Positions 26,231 through 35,484 of a stretch of 64,000 nucleotides of DNA are shown in pieces. Each line of letters starts with the position of its first letter. The first letter of the stretch is position 1. The DNA comes from Bradyrhizobium sp. WBAH42 (lineage in GTDB: Bacteria > Pseudomonadota > Alphaproteobacteria > Rhizobiales > Xanthobacteraceae), in assembly GCF_024585265.1 (NCBI RefSeq), contig NZ_CP036533.1:1745001-1809000 (forward strand). Direction: 5' to 3'. The notes under the pieces were generated by a model. The model had not been told where the DNA came from. It made no database searches and was given only the letters and a program-made list of their open reading frames with translations. The translations under genes were made by a program, and so were the position numbers.

Positions 26231-27292
26231 ATGAGCGAGACCAACGCCTCCGTCGCCATGCTGGAGCCGGTCGAGGACCGCGGCGGCGTCGCGCAGCCGC
26301 TGCTTCAGGTCAACGGCCTGACCAAGCACTTTCCGGTGCGCGGCGGCCTGTTCGCCGCAAAACGCACCGTGCGTGCCGTCGACAATGTCTCCTTCTCCGT
26401 CGCCAAGGGCGAGACGGTCGGCATCGTCGGTGAGTCCGGTTGCGGCAAGTCCACCACCGCGCGCCTCCTGATGCACCTGATGCCGCGCGATGATGGCGAC
26501 ATCATCTATGACGGCATGAGCGTCGGCCAGTCGCTGAGCTTGCGCGAGCTGCGCCGCGGCATGCAGATGGTGTTCCAGGACTCCTACGCCTCGCTCAATC
26601 CGCGCCTGACGATCGAGGAATCCATCGCCTTCGGCCCCAAGGTTCACGGCATGGCCGACGGCGCGGCGCGCAACCTGGCGCGCGAGCTGCTCGGCAAGGT
26701 CGGCCTGCGCCCGGAAAACTTCGCCAACCGCTACCCGCACGAGATCTCCGGCGGCCAGCGCCAGCGCGTCAACATCGCGCGAGCGCTGGCGCTGTCGCCG
26801 CGGCTGGTGATCCTGGACGAGGCCGTCTCCGCGCTCGACAAATCCGTCGAGGCGCAGGTGCTCAACCTGCTCGCCGATCTCAAGCGCGAATTCGGCCTCA
26901 CCTATCTCTTCATCAGCCACGACCTCAACGTCGTCCGCTACATCTCGGACCGCGTGCTGGTGATGTATCTCGGCGAGGTCGTCGAGCTTGGCCCGGTCGA
27001 CCAGGTCTGGGACAGCCCGGCGCATCCCTACACCCGGGCGCTGCTCGCCGCGATGCCGTCCTCCGATCCTGATAGCCGCACCGAGACGCCGCCGATCACG
27101 GGCGATCCGCCCAATCCGATCGATCCGCCCTCCGGCTGCCGCTTCCACACCCGTTGCCCGTTTGCGGAGCCGCTCTGCGCAAATGCGACACCAAAGCTCA
27201 CCGCGCTGGATAATATGGGCCACGAGGCCGCGTGCTACATGGCGATACCGGGTTCGGGCCATAGCCGTGCCCCCAGGGGAGAAACCGCATGA
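26231..27292 (+). CDS. ABC transporter ATP-binding protein, DppF/OppF type
   Basis: 353 residues. Walker [10 protein letters not shown] (about 67-75), Q-loop [10 protein letters not shown], signature ISGGQRQR, Walker B LVILDEA, switch His in ISHDL. The C-terminal oligopeptide-transporter extension carries [14 protein letters not shown] with the conserved cysteines. It energises import with the second ATPase at 28895-29872. Its TGA overlaps the ATG of the AtzG-like gene (ATGA), which couples their translation. The start is ATG 26231 with AAGGA upstream. Confidence 0.95.
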   Translation: MSETNASVAMLEPVEDRGGVAQPLLQVNGLTKHFPVRGGLFAAKRTVRAVDNVSFSVAKGETVGIVGESGCGKSTTARLLMHLMPRDDGDIIYDGMSVGQSLSLRELRRGMQMVFQDSYASLNPRLTIEESIAFGPKVHGMADGAARNLARELLGKVGLRPENFANRYPHEISGGQRQRVNIARALALSPRLVILDEAVSALDKSVEAQVLNLLADLKREFGLTYLFISHDLNVVRYISDRVLVMYLGEVVELGPVDQVWDSPAHPYTRALLAAMPSSDPDSRTETPPITGDPPNPIDPPSGCRFHTRCPFAEPLCANATPKLTALDNMGHEAACYMAIPGSGHSRAPRGETA

Positions 27293-27486
27293 CGAGACCG
27301 ACACCAAAAGAGATCAAGCCGATCGCGCATGTCGCCGGCGTGCCTGTTGACGACGAGATCGCGACCCGCATCTCCAATGCCATCGGCCCCGCCTTCGAAG
27401 GCTTCGCCGCCATCGCCGGCACGCTGCCGTTCGATCTGGAGCCGGCCACCTATGTGCTCGTGCAGACACAGAAGGTATCGAAATGA
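27289..27486 (+). CDS. AtzG-like (DUF4089) small amidase partner subunit
   Basis: 65-residue protein overlapping the preceding ATPase and the following amidase by 4 bases each. The C-terminal pattern LPFDLEPATYVLV matches the conserved end of AtzG/DUF4089 proteins (usually LPxELEPAPVF). In the known AtzG-AtzE pair the small protein wraps the amidase in a GatC-like way and is needed for its stability or activity. The strict coupling to the amidase gene supports such a role here. It would be easy to miss by length. Family assignment is by pattern recognition, not search. Confidence 0.75.
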   Translation: MTRPTPKEIKPIAHVAGVPVDDEIATRISNAIGPAFEGFAAIAGTLPFDLEPATYVLVQTQKVSK

Positions 27487-28898
27487 GCCGTGAGCCCGCT
27501 CTGATGACGCTCACCGAGGTCGCGCGCGCGATCGCGATGAAGCAGGTGTCCTCGCACGAAGCGACGCGCGCGCTGCTGCAGCGCATCGCGCAGTGGCAAC
27601 CGCATCTCAACGCTTTCATGTCGATCGAGGCCGAGACGGCATTGAAAGCGGCGGATGCCGCCGATGCCGAGCTCGCCAAGGGCAATGTCCGCGGCCCCCT
27701 GCATGGCGTGCCGCTCGCGCACAAGGACATGTATTACGACGCCGGCCACGTCGCGACCTGTGGCTCGCTGATCCGCCGCGATTTCGTGCCGAACGTCACG
27801 TCGACCGCCTTGCAGCGGCTGAAGGACGCCGGCCAAATCCGGCTCGGCACGCTGCATCTCGCCGAGTTCGCCTATGGTGCGACCGGGCACAACAGCCATT
27901 ATGGCCCGGTGCGCAATCCCTGGAACGTGGCGCACATCACCGGCGGCTCGTCCTCGGGCTCCGGCTCGGCGGTCGCAGCGCGCCTGACCTATGCCGCGCT
28001 CGGCTCCGACACCGGTGGCTCGATCCGCATGCCCTCGCATTTCTGTGGTGTCACGGGGCTCAAGACCACCTGGAGCCGCGTCAGCCGCGCCGGCGCCATG
28101 CCGCTGTCGCAATCGCTCGACACGGTCGGCCCGCTCGCCCGCACCGCGGAGGATTGCGCGCTGCTGCTGGCGTTGACGGCCGGCCCGGATCCGGAGGATC
28201 CGACCGCGAGCCTCGAGCCTCTCTCGGACTACGTCGCCGCGACCAAGGGATCCCTGAACGGCCTCAAGATCGGCGTGCCCGCGACCTACTATGTCGACGA
28301 TCTCGACAGCGAGGTCGCGCGCGTGCTCGACGAGACCATCGCGGTGCTCAAGCGCGAGGGCGCCGACATCGTCAAGGTCGAGCTGCCGGACCAGCGGCAA
28401 TTGCAGGCGGCGAGCCAGCTCGTGCTGGCCGCTGAAGCCGCCGCCTTCCACAAGCGCTGGCTGATCGAGCGTTCGCAGGATTACGGCGCGCAGACATTGA
28501 TGCGCCTCCAGAACGGCCTCGCCGTTCCCGCCATCACCTATATCGAGGCGATGCGTTGGCGCGGGCCGGCGCTCGCGGCCCACAATGCCGCGACGGCAGG
28601 CGTCGATGCGGTGATCGCGCCGGCGTCCCCTGTGCCGGCGCCGACGATCGAGGAGAGCGACGTCGGCGGCGGCCCGAACGCGCCGGCGCTGTTGCAGCGG
28701 CTCACGCTGTTCACCCGCCCGGTGAACTTTCTGGGGCTGCCGTCGCTGACCATTCCATCGGGCTTCACCAAGGCCGGCCTGCCGGTCGGCATGCAGCTGA
28801 TCGGCCGCTCTTTCGATGAAGCCACCCTGCTCACCATCGGCGCCGCGTTCCAGCGCGCGACCGACTATCACGACCGATTGCCGAAACTGCCGTCATGA
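27483..28898 (+). CDS. Amidase of the amidase-signature family (AtzE/GatA-like)
   Basis: 471 residues. The Ser-cisSer-Lys triad can be placed as Lys81 (LAHKDMYYD), Ser156 (GGSSSGSGSA) and Ser180 (GSDTGGSIRMP); the spacings of 75 and 24 residues equal those of GatA. The enzyme hydrolyses an amide (or carboxy-urea) bond in the cytoplasm. The AtzG-like gene directly upstream suggests a two-subunit enzyme as in AtzE-AtzG. It is embedded between the two ATPase genes of the peptide-type transporter, so the substrate probably enters by that route. ATG 27483 lies in an ATGA overlap. Confidence 0.93.
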   Translation: MSREPALMTLTEVARAIAMKQVSSHEATRALLQRIAQWQPHLNAFMSIEAETALKAADAADAELAKGNVRGPLHGVPLAHKDMYYDAGHVATCGSLIRRDFVPNVTSTALQRLKDAGQIRLGTLHLAEFAYGATGHNSHYGPVRNPWNVAHITGGSSSGSGSAVAARLTYAALGSDTGGSIRMPSHFCGVTGLKTTWSRVSRAGAMPLSQSLDTVGPLARTAEDCALLLALTAGPDPEDPTASLEPLSDYVAATKGSLNGLKIGVPATYYVDDLDSEVARVLDETIAVLKREGADIVKVELPDQRQLQAASQLVLAAEAAAFHKRWLIERSQDYGAQTLMRLQNGLAVPAITYIEAMRWRGPALAAHNAATAGVDAVIAPASPVPAPTIEESDVGGGPNAPALLQRLTLFTRPVNFLGLPSLTIPSGFTKAGLPVGMQLIGRSFDEATLLTIGAAFQRATDYHDRLPKLPS

Positions 28899-29872
28899 CA
28901 AACCTCGTCGAGATCTCAGGCCTCAACATCCGCTTCACCGGCGAGCGCACGGTCTATGCCGTGAACGACCTCAGCCTCTCGCTCGGCAACAGCGAGGTGC
29001 TGGGCCTGCTCGGCGAGTCCGGTTCGGGCAAGAGCGTGACCTTGCGTGCGCTGATGCGGCTGCTGCCGAAGAAGCGCACGCAGATCTCCGGCACGGTCAA
29101 TGTCATGGGCCGCGATGTGCTCGCGATGAACGACGAGGAGCTGTCGTCGTTCCGCGGCCAGACTGTCTCGATGATCTTTCAGGAGCCCGCGCTCGCGCTC
29201 GATCCGGTCTACACGATCGGCGCGCAGATCGCCGAAAGCGTGATGCGCCATGAAGGCAAGAGTTTTGCGGAAGGACGCGCACGCGCGCTCGAAATGCTCG
29301 AGGTCGTGCGCATTCCCTCGGCCAGGCGGCGGTTAGACGCCTATCCGCACGAAATGTCGGGCGGCATGCGCCAGCGCGCCATGATTGCACTGGCGCTGGC
29401 CTGCCGGCCAAAGATCTTGCTCGCGGACGAGCCGACCACCGCGCTGGATGCCACCGTGCAGATCCAGATCCTGTTGCTGCTGCGCGAGCTTCAGCGCGAG
29501 TTCGGCATGTCCGTCATCTTCGTCACCCACGACATCGGCGTCGCCATCGAGATCTGCGACCGCGTCGCGGTGATGTATGCCGGCCAGATCGTGGAGCAGG
29601 GGACCCTGCGCGACATCGTCCGCTCGCCCGTGCATCCCTATGCCAAGGGCCTGCTCGCCTCCACCATACACGGCGCCAAGCGGGGCCAGCGGCTGGAGAC
29701 CATCCCCGGAACGCCGCCGTCGCTGGCCGAGAAGCCGCACAATTGCTCGTTCGCTCCCCGCTGCAAGCTGGCCGAGCCGCGCTGCCTGGAGCAATTGCCG
29801 GGGAATGTGGAGGTCGGCCCGGGCCGGGTGGCCAGATGCGTCCTGGCGGAGCCGGTCACCATGGGGTCGTAG
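28895..29872 (+). CDS. ABC transporter ATP-binding protein, DppD/OppD type
   Basis: 325 residues. Walker [12 protein letters not shown]-loop [10 protein letters not shown], signature MSGGMRQR, Walker [13 protein letters not shown], switch His VTHDIG. The C-terminal extension contains the cysteine-bearing [15 protein letters not shown] of oligopeptide transporters. It starts by ATGA overlap with the amidase stop, so expression is tied to the enzyme. It completes the transporter (two SBPs, two permeases, two ATPases). No clear terminator was found after it. Confidence 0.95.
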   Translation: MTNLVEISGLNIRFTGERTVYAVNDLSLSLGNSEVLGLLGESGSGKSVTLRALMRLLPKKRTQISGTVNVMGRDVLAMNDEELSSFRGQTVSMIFQEPALALDPVYTIGAQIAESVMRHEGKSFAEGRARALEMLEVVRIPSARRRLDAYPHEMSGGMRQRAMIALALACRPKILLADEPTTALDATVQIQILLLLRELQREFGMSVIFVTHDIGVAIEICDRVAVMYAGQIVEQGTLRDIVRSPVHPYAKGLLASTIHGAKRGQRLETIPGTPPSLAEKPHNCSFAPRCKLAEPRCLEQLPGNVEVGPGRVARCVLAEPVTMGS

Positions 29873-29975
29873 TTCGGATGAGTTGACGCGGGCGGCGCCA
29901 GCGTTCCCAGCATTCACACCCCATTCATCCCGGTTCCCGTTCCATGGCCCCCGCTCACGGAGAGGGACCTCACAG

Positions 29976-30245
29976 ATGCACATTTCCAACGAAGGCCTGC
30001 TCGTCATCCTGTTCGTCGGCCTCGTCGCCGGCTGGCTCGCCGGCAAGATCGTGCGGGGCGCCGGGTTCGGCATTATCGGCGACATCGTGATCGGCATCTG
30101 CGGTGCGCTGGTGGCGAGCCTGCTGTTTCCAAAGCTTGGAATCCGCCTCGGCACCGGCCTGATCTCCGAGATCGTCTATTCCGCGATCGGCGCGGTCATC
30201 CTGCTGCTGGTGGTCCGGCTGGTGCGCGGCGGGGGCCGGCTCTAG
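29976..30245 (+). CDS. GlsB/YeaQ/YmgE-family small membrane protein
   Basis: 89 residues with three hydrophobic segments (LLVILFVGLVAGWLAG, IIGDIVIGICGALVASLLF, IVYSAIGAVILLLVVRLV) and the family signature AGKIVRGAGFGIIGDI. Members are inner-membrane proteins often linked to stress response; the biochemical role is not known. ATG 29976 has GGAGAGGG upstream. A single gene 104 bases beyond the transporter operon; it may have its own promoter. Confidence 0.88.
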   Translation: MHISNEGLLVILFVGLVAGWLAGKIVRGAGFGIIGDIVIGICGALVASLLFPKLGIRLGTGLISEIVYSAIGAVILLLVVRLVRGGGRL

Positions 30246-30498
30246 CTCCGCCTTCGGCTGAGTGGAACTCGAGCCGCACCTTTCCCGGAAGCGGCTGAAA
30301 GCCTGCAAGAAAAAGCCGCAAGCCTGTGAAATTCCGGACTTGCGCGGACGGCTGTCGGGGGTAGATGTGGCCCATCAGGCCGCGGATTAAATTCGGCCGT
30401 GTCGGACGGCTGGAAAACAGATGTTAATCCGAGGCGAGTACTCCTTGAATCGCCTTTGAAATCAGGGCTTTGCCCTTTAGCCGAAAGAGATCAGACTG
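30246..30498. other. Gene-free stretch before the secretion ATPase
   Basis: I see no gene or known repeat family here. It holds short inverted segments and presumably the promoter of the type I secretion genes; GAAAGAGAT lies just upstream of ATG 30499. Confidence 0.4.
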
Positions 30499-32247
30499 AT
30501 GGCAGCCATCCCTGGCGTCCGCCGTTCGGAGCTCGGTGATGCCTTGCGCGCTTGTCGCACGGCCTTCATCGGCGTCGCCCTGATGAGCTGCATGATCAAC
30601 CTGCTCTATCTGACCGGGTCGATCTTCATGCTGGAGGTCTACGACAGGGTGCTGCCGAGCCGCAGCATCCCGACCCTGGTCGGCCTGATCATCCTCGCCA
30701 GCTTCCTCTACATGGCGCAGGGCGTGCTCGACATGATCCGCAACCGCATCCTGGGGCGGATCGGCACCTCGCTGGACGAGGCTCTCAACAAGCGCGTGTT
30801 CGACACCATCGTGCGTCTGCCGCTGCTGGTCGGCAGCCGCAACGAGGGCCTGCAGCCGCTGCGCGATCTCGACAATGTCCGCTCCTTCCTCGGCGGCATG
30901 GGCCCGAGCGCGTTCTTCGACCTGCCCTGGCTGCCGCTCTATCTCGCCATCTGCTTTGCCTTCCACGTCATGATCGGCGTCACCGCGCTGGTCGGCGCCG
31001 TCATCCTGGTCGGGCTGACGCTGGTGACCGAGTTCATGTCCCGCCAGCCGGCGAAGGAGGCGATGGGCCTCGCCGCCCAGCGCAACGACCTCGCCCAGGC
31101 CAGCCGCCGCAACGCCGAAGTGATGGTGTCGATGGGGATGGCCGGCCGGATGAACCAGCGCTGGAGCGAGGCCAACGAAAAATACCTCGCCGGAAATCAG
31201 CGGGCGAGCGACGTCGCCGGCGGTCTCGGCGCGGTCGCAAAGGTGCTGCGCATGATGCTGCAATCGGCCGTGCTCGCGGTCGGCGCCTATCTCGTCATCC
31301 ACCAGGAGGCGACCGCCGGCATCATCATCGCCGGCTCGATCCTGTCCGCCCGCGCGCTCGCGCCGGTGGATCTTGCCATCGCGCACTGGAAATCCTTCGT
31401 CGCGGCGCGGCAGAGCTGGCATCGCCTGACGCGCCTGCTGGAGCAGATGCCGGCGCAGGCGACGCCGACCCAGTTGCAGGCGCCGACCAGCCGGCTCTCG
31501 GTCGAAGGCGTCGCCATGGTGCCGCCCGGCGATCAGCGTCTCGTGGTGCAGGATGTCACCTTCGCGCTCACCGCCGGCAACGGCCTCGGCGTGATCGGCC
31601 CGAGCGGCTCCGGCAAGTCGTCGCTGATCCGCGCGCTGGTCGGGGTCTGGCAGCCGGTGCGCGGCAAGGTGCGGCTCGACGGCGCGGCGCTCGATCAATG
31701 GTCGAGCGACGCGCTCGGCCGCCACATCGGCTATCTGCCGCAGGACGTCGAATTGTTCGGCGGCACCATCGCGCAGAACATCAGCCGGTTCGATCCCGAG
31801 GCCACCTCCGAGGCGATCATCGCCGCGGCCAAGGAGGCCGGCGTGCACGAGATGATCATCAAGATGCGCGAGGGCTACAACACGCAGGTCGGCGAGCAGG
31901 GCGCCGCGCTCTCCGCGGGCCAGGCCCAGCGCGTGGCGCTGGCGCGCGCGCTCTACGGCAACCCCTTCCTGATCGTGCTCGACGAGCCCAATTCCAATCT
32001 CGACACCGAAGGCGACGAGGCGCTGACCCGCGCCGTCCGCGCGGCGCGCGAGCGCGGTGCCATCGTCGTCGTGGTGGCGCACCGGCCGATCGGCGTCGAG
32101 GCGGTCGACCAGATCCTGGTGCTGCGCGACGGCCGCATGCAGACATTCGGCCCCAAGGAGCAGGTGCTCGCCCAGGTGCTGCAGCCGCGGGTGACGCCGC
32201 CGGCCCCGATCAAGATCGTCAGCGAAGGCGGAGTGGCCAAACCATGA
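30499..32247 (+). CDS. Type I secretion system permease/ATPase (PrtD/HasD type)
   Basis: 582 residues. The N-terminal half is a six-helix ABC exporter domain (ALMSCMINLLYLTGSIFMLEVYDRVLPS is the PrtD hallmark region). The C-terminal half has Walker A GPSGSGKSS, signature LSAGQAQRVALARALYG, Walker B FLIVLDEPNSNLD and an H-loop (VVAHR). There is no N-terminal peptidase domain, as in PrtD-type transporters. It drives one-step export of an unfolded protein with a C-terminal signal, together with the adaptor gene that starts 10 bases later. Neither a TolC-like channel nor an RTX substrate is seen nearby. Confidence 0.94.
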   Translation: MAAIPGVRRSELGDALRACRTAFIGVALMSCMINLLYLTGSIFMLEVYDRVLPSRSIPTLVGLIILASFLYMAQGVLDMIRNRILGRIGTSLDEALNKRVFDTIVRLPLLVGSRNEGLQPLRDLDNVRSFLGGMGPSAFFDLPWLPLYLAICFAFHVMIGVTALVGAVILVGLTLVTEFMSRQPAKEAMGLAAQRNDLAQASRRNAEVMVSMGMAGRMNQRWSEANEKYLAGNQRASDVAGGLGAVAKVLRMMLQSAVLAVGAYLVIHQEATAGIIIAGSILSARALAPVDLAIAHWKSFVAARQSWHRLTRLLEQMPAQATPTQLQAPTSRLSVEGVAMVPPGDQRLVVQDVTFALTAGNGLGVIGPSGSGKSSLIRALVGVWQPVRGKVRLDGAALDQWSSDALGRHIGYLPQDVELFGGTIAQNISRFDPEATSEAIIAAAKEAGVHEMIIKMREGYNTQVGEQGAALSAGQAQRVALARALYGNPFLIVLDEPNSNLDTEGDEALTRAVRAARERGAIVVVVAHRPIGVEAVDQILVLRDGRMQTFGPKEQVLAQVLQPRVTPPAPIKIVSEGGVAKP

Positions 32248-32257
32248 GCACAAAGCC

Positions 32258-33592
32258 ATGAGCACGATGGCCATCGGCGGCACGAAGGCGGCCGCGAAGA
32301 AGACCGTACGCGACTCCATCAAGTTTCACCTGATGCTCGGCCTCGCGATCGTGGTGGTCCTGGTGGTCGGCCTCGGCGGCTGGGCCTCGACCGTCCTGAT
32401 CTCGGGCGCGCTGATCGCGCCGGGCCAGATCGTGGTCGAATCCAACGTCAAGAAGGTGCAGCATCCGACCGGCGGCGTGGTCGGCGAGGTGCGCGCCCGC
32501 GACGGCGACCTGGTCAAGTCCGGCGACATCGTCGTGCGGCTCGACGACACCGTCACCAAGGCCAACCTTGCCATCGTCACCAAGAATCTCGACGCCGCGC
32601 AGGTGCGTGCGGCGCGACTGCAAGCCGAGCAGCGCGGGCTCGACCGGATCGAATTCCCGCAAACCCTCATCGAGCGTGCGAGCGATCCCGACGTCAAGGC
32701 GTTGCTCGCCGCAGAAACCAAGCTGTTCGAGGTCCGCGTCAACGGCCGCACCGGGCAGAAGGCGCAGCTTCGCGAGCGCATCACGCAGCTCAACGAGGAA
32801 ATCGCCGGTCTCAGCGCCCAGGAGAAGGCCAAGGACCAGGAGATCGCGCTGGTGCAGAACGAGCTCACCGGCGTGCGCGAGCTCTACGACAAGCGTCTGG
32901 TGCAGATCTCGCGCCTGACCCAGCTCGAGCGCGACTCGGCCCGTCTCAACGGCGAGCGCGCGCAGTACATCGCCTCGCGCGCCCAGGCCAAGGGCAAGAT
33001 CACCGAGACCGAGCTGCAGATCATCCAGATCGACAAGGACGTGGTCAGCGAGGTCTCCAAGGACCTGCGCGAGACCAACGACAAGATCGGCGAGCTGATC
33101 GAGCGCAAGGTCGCGGCCGAGGACCAGCTCCGCCGCGTCGACATCCGCGCGCCGCAGGACGGCATGGTGCTGCAATCGACGGTGCACACGATCGGCGGCG
33201 TCATCACCGCCGGCGATACCTTGATGCTGATCGTGCCGCAGGCCGACGATCTCCAGGTCGAGGCCAAGGTCAATCCGGTCGACATCGACAAGCTTCAGAT
33301 CGGCCAGAAGACGCTGCTGCGCCTGTCCGCGTTCAACCAGCGCACCACGCCAGAGCTCAACGGCCTCGTCAGCCGCGTCTCGCCCGACGTCACCACCGAC
33401 CAGCGCACCGGCCAAGGCTATTACACCATCCGCGTATCGATGCCGGCCGAGGAGCTCGCCCGTCTCGGCGACGTCAAATTGATTCCCGGCATGCCCGTGG
33501 AAGCCTTCGTCCAGACCGGCGATCGCACCATGCTGTCCTATCTGATGAAGCCGTTTCACGACCAGCTGATGCGGGCGTTCCGCGAGAAGTGA
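32258..33592 (+). CDS. HlyD-family type I secretion periplasmic adaptor
   Basis: 444 residues. One N-terminal membrane helix (FHLMLGLAIVVVLVVGLGG), lipoyl-like halves (VQHPTGGVVGEVRARDGDLV and RAPQDGMVLQSTVHTIGG), a long coiled-coil hairpin (about residues 105-285) and a C-terminal beta domain with PGMPVEAFVQTGDRT, typical of PrtE/HlyD adaptors. It links the inner-membrane ATPase to an outer-membrane channel. ATG 32258 follows the ATPase stop by 10 bases. Repeats of two families follow it. Confidence 0.94.
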   Translation: MSTMAIGGTKAAAKKTVRDSIKFHLMLGLAIVVVLVVGLGGWASTVLISGALIAPGQIVVESNVKKVQHPTGGVVGEVRARDGDLVKSGDIVVRLDDTVTKANLAIVTKNLDAAQVRAARLQAEQRGLDRIEFPQTLIERASDPDVKALLAAETKLFEVRVNGRTGQKAQLRERITQLNEEIAGLSAQEKAKDQEIALVQNELTGVRELYDKRLVQISRLTQLERDSARLNGERAQYIASRAQAKGKITETELQIIQIDKDVVSEVSKDLRETNDKIGELIERKVAAEDQLRRVDIRAPQDGMVLQSTVHTIGGVITAGDTLMLIVPQADDLQVEAKVNPVDIDKLQIGQKTLLRLSAFNQRTTPELNGLVSRVSPDVTTDQRTGQGYYTIRVSMPAEELARLGDVKLIPGMPVEAFVQTGDRTMLSYLMKPFHDQLMRAFREK

Positions 33593-33617
33593 CGCGCGAA
33601 AAGCGCGTCATCTTCCC

Positions 33618-33697
33618 CGTCTTTGCGAGCGCAGCGATGCAATCCAGACTGTCTCCGCGGTGAGATTTCTGGATTGCTTCGCTGCGCTCGCAATGAC
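33618..33697. repeat. Palindromic repeat family D
   Basis: CGTCTTTGCGAGCGCAGCGATGC with CAATCCAGA, matched by TCTGGATTGCTTCG and GCGCTCGCAATGAC. Copies are at 44518, 49192, 54932 and 60084. Together with the next element it fills the 301-bp gap before amn. Confidence 0.88.
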
Positions 33698-33747
33698 GAC
33701 TTGGCCGTCAGTTTGCTATACTGCGAGGGCAAGCAGTCTGGTAGTCT

Positions 33748-33838
33748 CGTAGGGCGGGCAAAGGCGCAACGCGCCGTGCCCACCATCTTTCTTACGACGC
33801 GCATATTGGTGGGCACGCTTCGCTTTGCCCACCCTACG
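33748..33838. repeat. Palindromic repeat family B
   Basis: CGTAGGGCGGGCAAAG...CTTTGCCCACCCTACG palindrome, 56 bases before the amn start. Confidence 0.9.
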
Positions 33839-33893
33839 GCACCGCCTTCTTTGCTATAGTTCGACTCAAACCCAGCAACACGGCGGTCGAACC

Positions 33894-35363
33894 ATGCAGT
33901 CCCCTCCTTCCATCGCCACCCAATCCTTCACCGAGGCGGACCTCGCCGTTGCCCGCCTCGAGGAAATCTACGAGCGCAACACGAAATTCCTGCGCGAACG
34001 TTTCGAGGCCTATGTCGGTGGCGAAGCGATCACGACGCGGGTGCGCGCCTACTATCCCTTCGTCCGTCTCACCACCGCGACGCATGCGCGGCTGGATTCG
34101 CGTCTTGCTTATGGCTTCGTCGCCGGTCCCGGCGTGCATGAAACCAGCGTGACGCGGCCGGATCTGTTCCGCAGCTATCTCACCGAGCAGATCGGCCTCT
34201 TGATCCAGAACCACGGCGTGCCCGTCGAGATCGGCGAGTCCGCCGAACCGATCCCGATCCACTTCGCCTATCGCCGCGACATCAATATCGAAGCCGCCAT
34301 CACCACCAGCGAGAAGTCGCTCGTCACACGCTCGCTCCGCGATGCGTTCGACGTGCCCGATCTCGCGACGATGGATGATTCGATCGCCGACGGCACCTTC
34401 GAGCTCCAGCCGGGCGCGCCGGAGCCGCTGTCCCTGTTCCGCGCCGCCCGCGTCGATTACTCGCTGCGCCGGCTTTATCACTACACCGGCACCGATCCCG
34501 AATATTTCCAGAACTTCGTCATCTTCACCAACTATCAGTTCTATGTCGACGCATTCGCGCAAGCGTGCCAGCAGCGGCTGCAGTCCGGCGAAGCCGGGCT
34601 CGATGCTTTCGTCGCGCCCGGCAACGTGATCACGACCAGCGGCGGCGCCATCAGCGGCACCGCGCCGGCTCGCGCACCGCAGATGCCGGCCTTCCACCTG
34701 GCCGCACCCGGCTATCGCGGCATCACGCTGATCAACATCGGCACTGGTCCCTCCAATGCGCGCAACGTCACCGATCACGTCGCGGTGCTGCGGCCGCATG
34801 CCTGGTTGATGCTCGGCCATTGCGCGGGCCTGCGCAACACGCAGCGCCTCGGCGACTACGTGCTCGCGCACGGCTATGTGCGCGAGGACCATGTGCTCGA
34901 CCGCGAGCTGCCGCTGTGGGTGCCGATCCCGGCGCTGGCCGAGATGCAGGTCGCGCTCGAGGAGGCGGTCGAGGACGTCACCGGTCTCGAAGGCTTCGAG
35001 CTCAAGCGCCTGATGCGCACGGGCACTGTCGCGAGCGTCGACAACCGCAACTGGGAGATCTCCGGGCGGGAGGTGATCCGCCGCCTGTCGCAGTCTCGCG
35101 CGGTCGCGCTCGACATGGAATCGGCTGCGATTGCCGCCAACGGCTACCGCTTCCGCGTGCCCTACGGCACGCTGCTGTGCGTCTCCGACAAGCCACTGCA
35201 CGGCGAGATCAAGCTCGCCGGAATGGCCAGTGAATTCTACCGCCGCCGCGTCGGCCAGCATCTCGAGATCGGCCTCAAGGCGCTGGAGCGGCTCAAGCAG
35301 CAGGAATCGGAACGGCTGCATTCGCGCAAGCTCCGCAGCTTTGCGGAAGTCGCGTTTCAGTAA
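33894..35363 (+). CDS. amn: AMP nucleosidase
   Basis: 489 residues. Hydrolyses AMP to adenine and ribose 5-phosphate, a purine-balance enzyme of the cytoplasm. The N-terminal AMP-nucleosidase domain (TTRVRAYYPFVRLTT ... YLTEQIGLLI) and C-terminal nucleoside-phosphorylase-like domain (ITLINIGTGPSNARNVTDH, LMLGHCAGLRNTQRLGDYVL, ALDMESAAIAANGYRFRVP) are both complete, and the length is normal. ATG 33894 fits the family start; the ribosome site is weak (GGCGGTCG). The extended frame upstream lies within a repeat. It stands alone between repeats and a secreted-protein gene. Confidence 0.95.
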   Translation: MQSPPSIATQSFTEADLAVARLEEIYERNTKFLRERFEAYVGGEAITTRVRAYYPFVRLTTATHARLDSRLAYGFVAGPGVHETSVTRPDLFRSYLTEQIGLLIQNHGVPVEIGESAEPIPIHFAYRRDINIEAAITTSEKSLVTRSLRDAFDVPDLATMDDSIADGTFELQPGAPEPLSLFRAARVDYSLRRLYHYTGTDPEYFQNFVIFTNYQFYVDAFAQACQQRLQSGEAGLDAFVAPGNVITTSGGAISGTAPARAPQMPAFHLAAPGYRGITLINIGTGPSNARNVTDHVAVLRPHAWLMLGHCAGLRNTQRLGDYVLAHGYVREDHVLDRELPLWVPIPALAEMQVALEEAVEDVTGLEGFELKRLMRTGTVASVDNRNWEISGREVIRRLSQSRAVALDMESAAIAANGYRFRVPYGTLLCVSDKPLHGEIKLAGMASEFYRRRVGQHLEIGLKALERLKQQESERLHSRKLRSFAEVAFQ

Positions 35364-35484
35364 AGGGCAACAGAGCTGTCGTACGAACGCTGACGTCTCC
35401 GTGAACGCAGCGCCCCGGAATATTGCCGCCAAGGCAGGGTTATCACCTCGTCCGGGGTCGCTCGAAGCAGTACAGGAGACAGAC

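Noticed and set aside
30424..32322. 632-codon minus-strand frame opposite the secretion ATPase
   Set aside because: It mirrors codons of a clear ABC exporter and has the composition of antisense reading; no ribosome site or family pattern.
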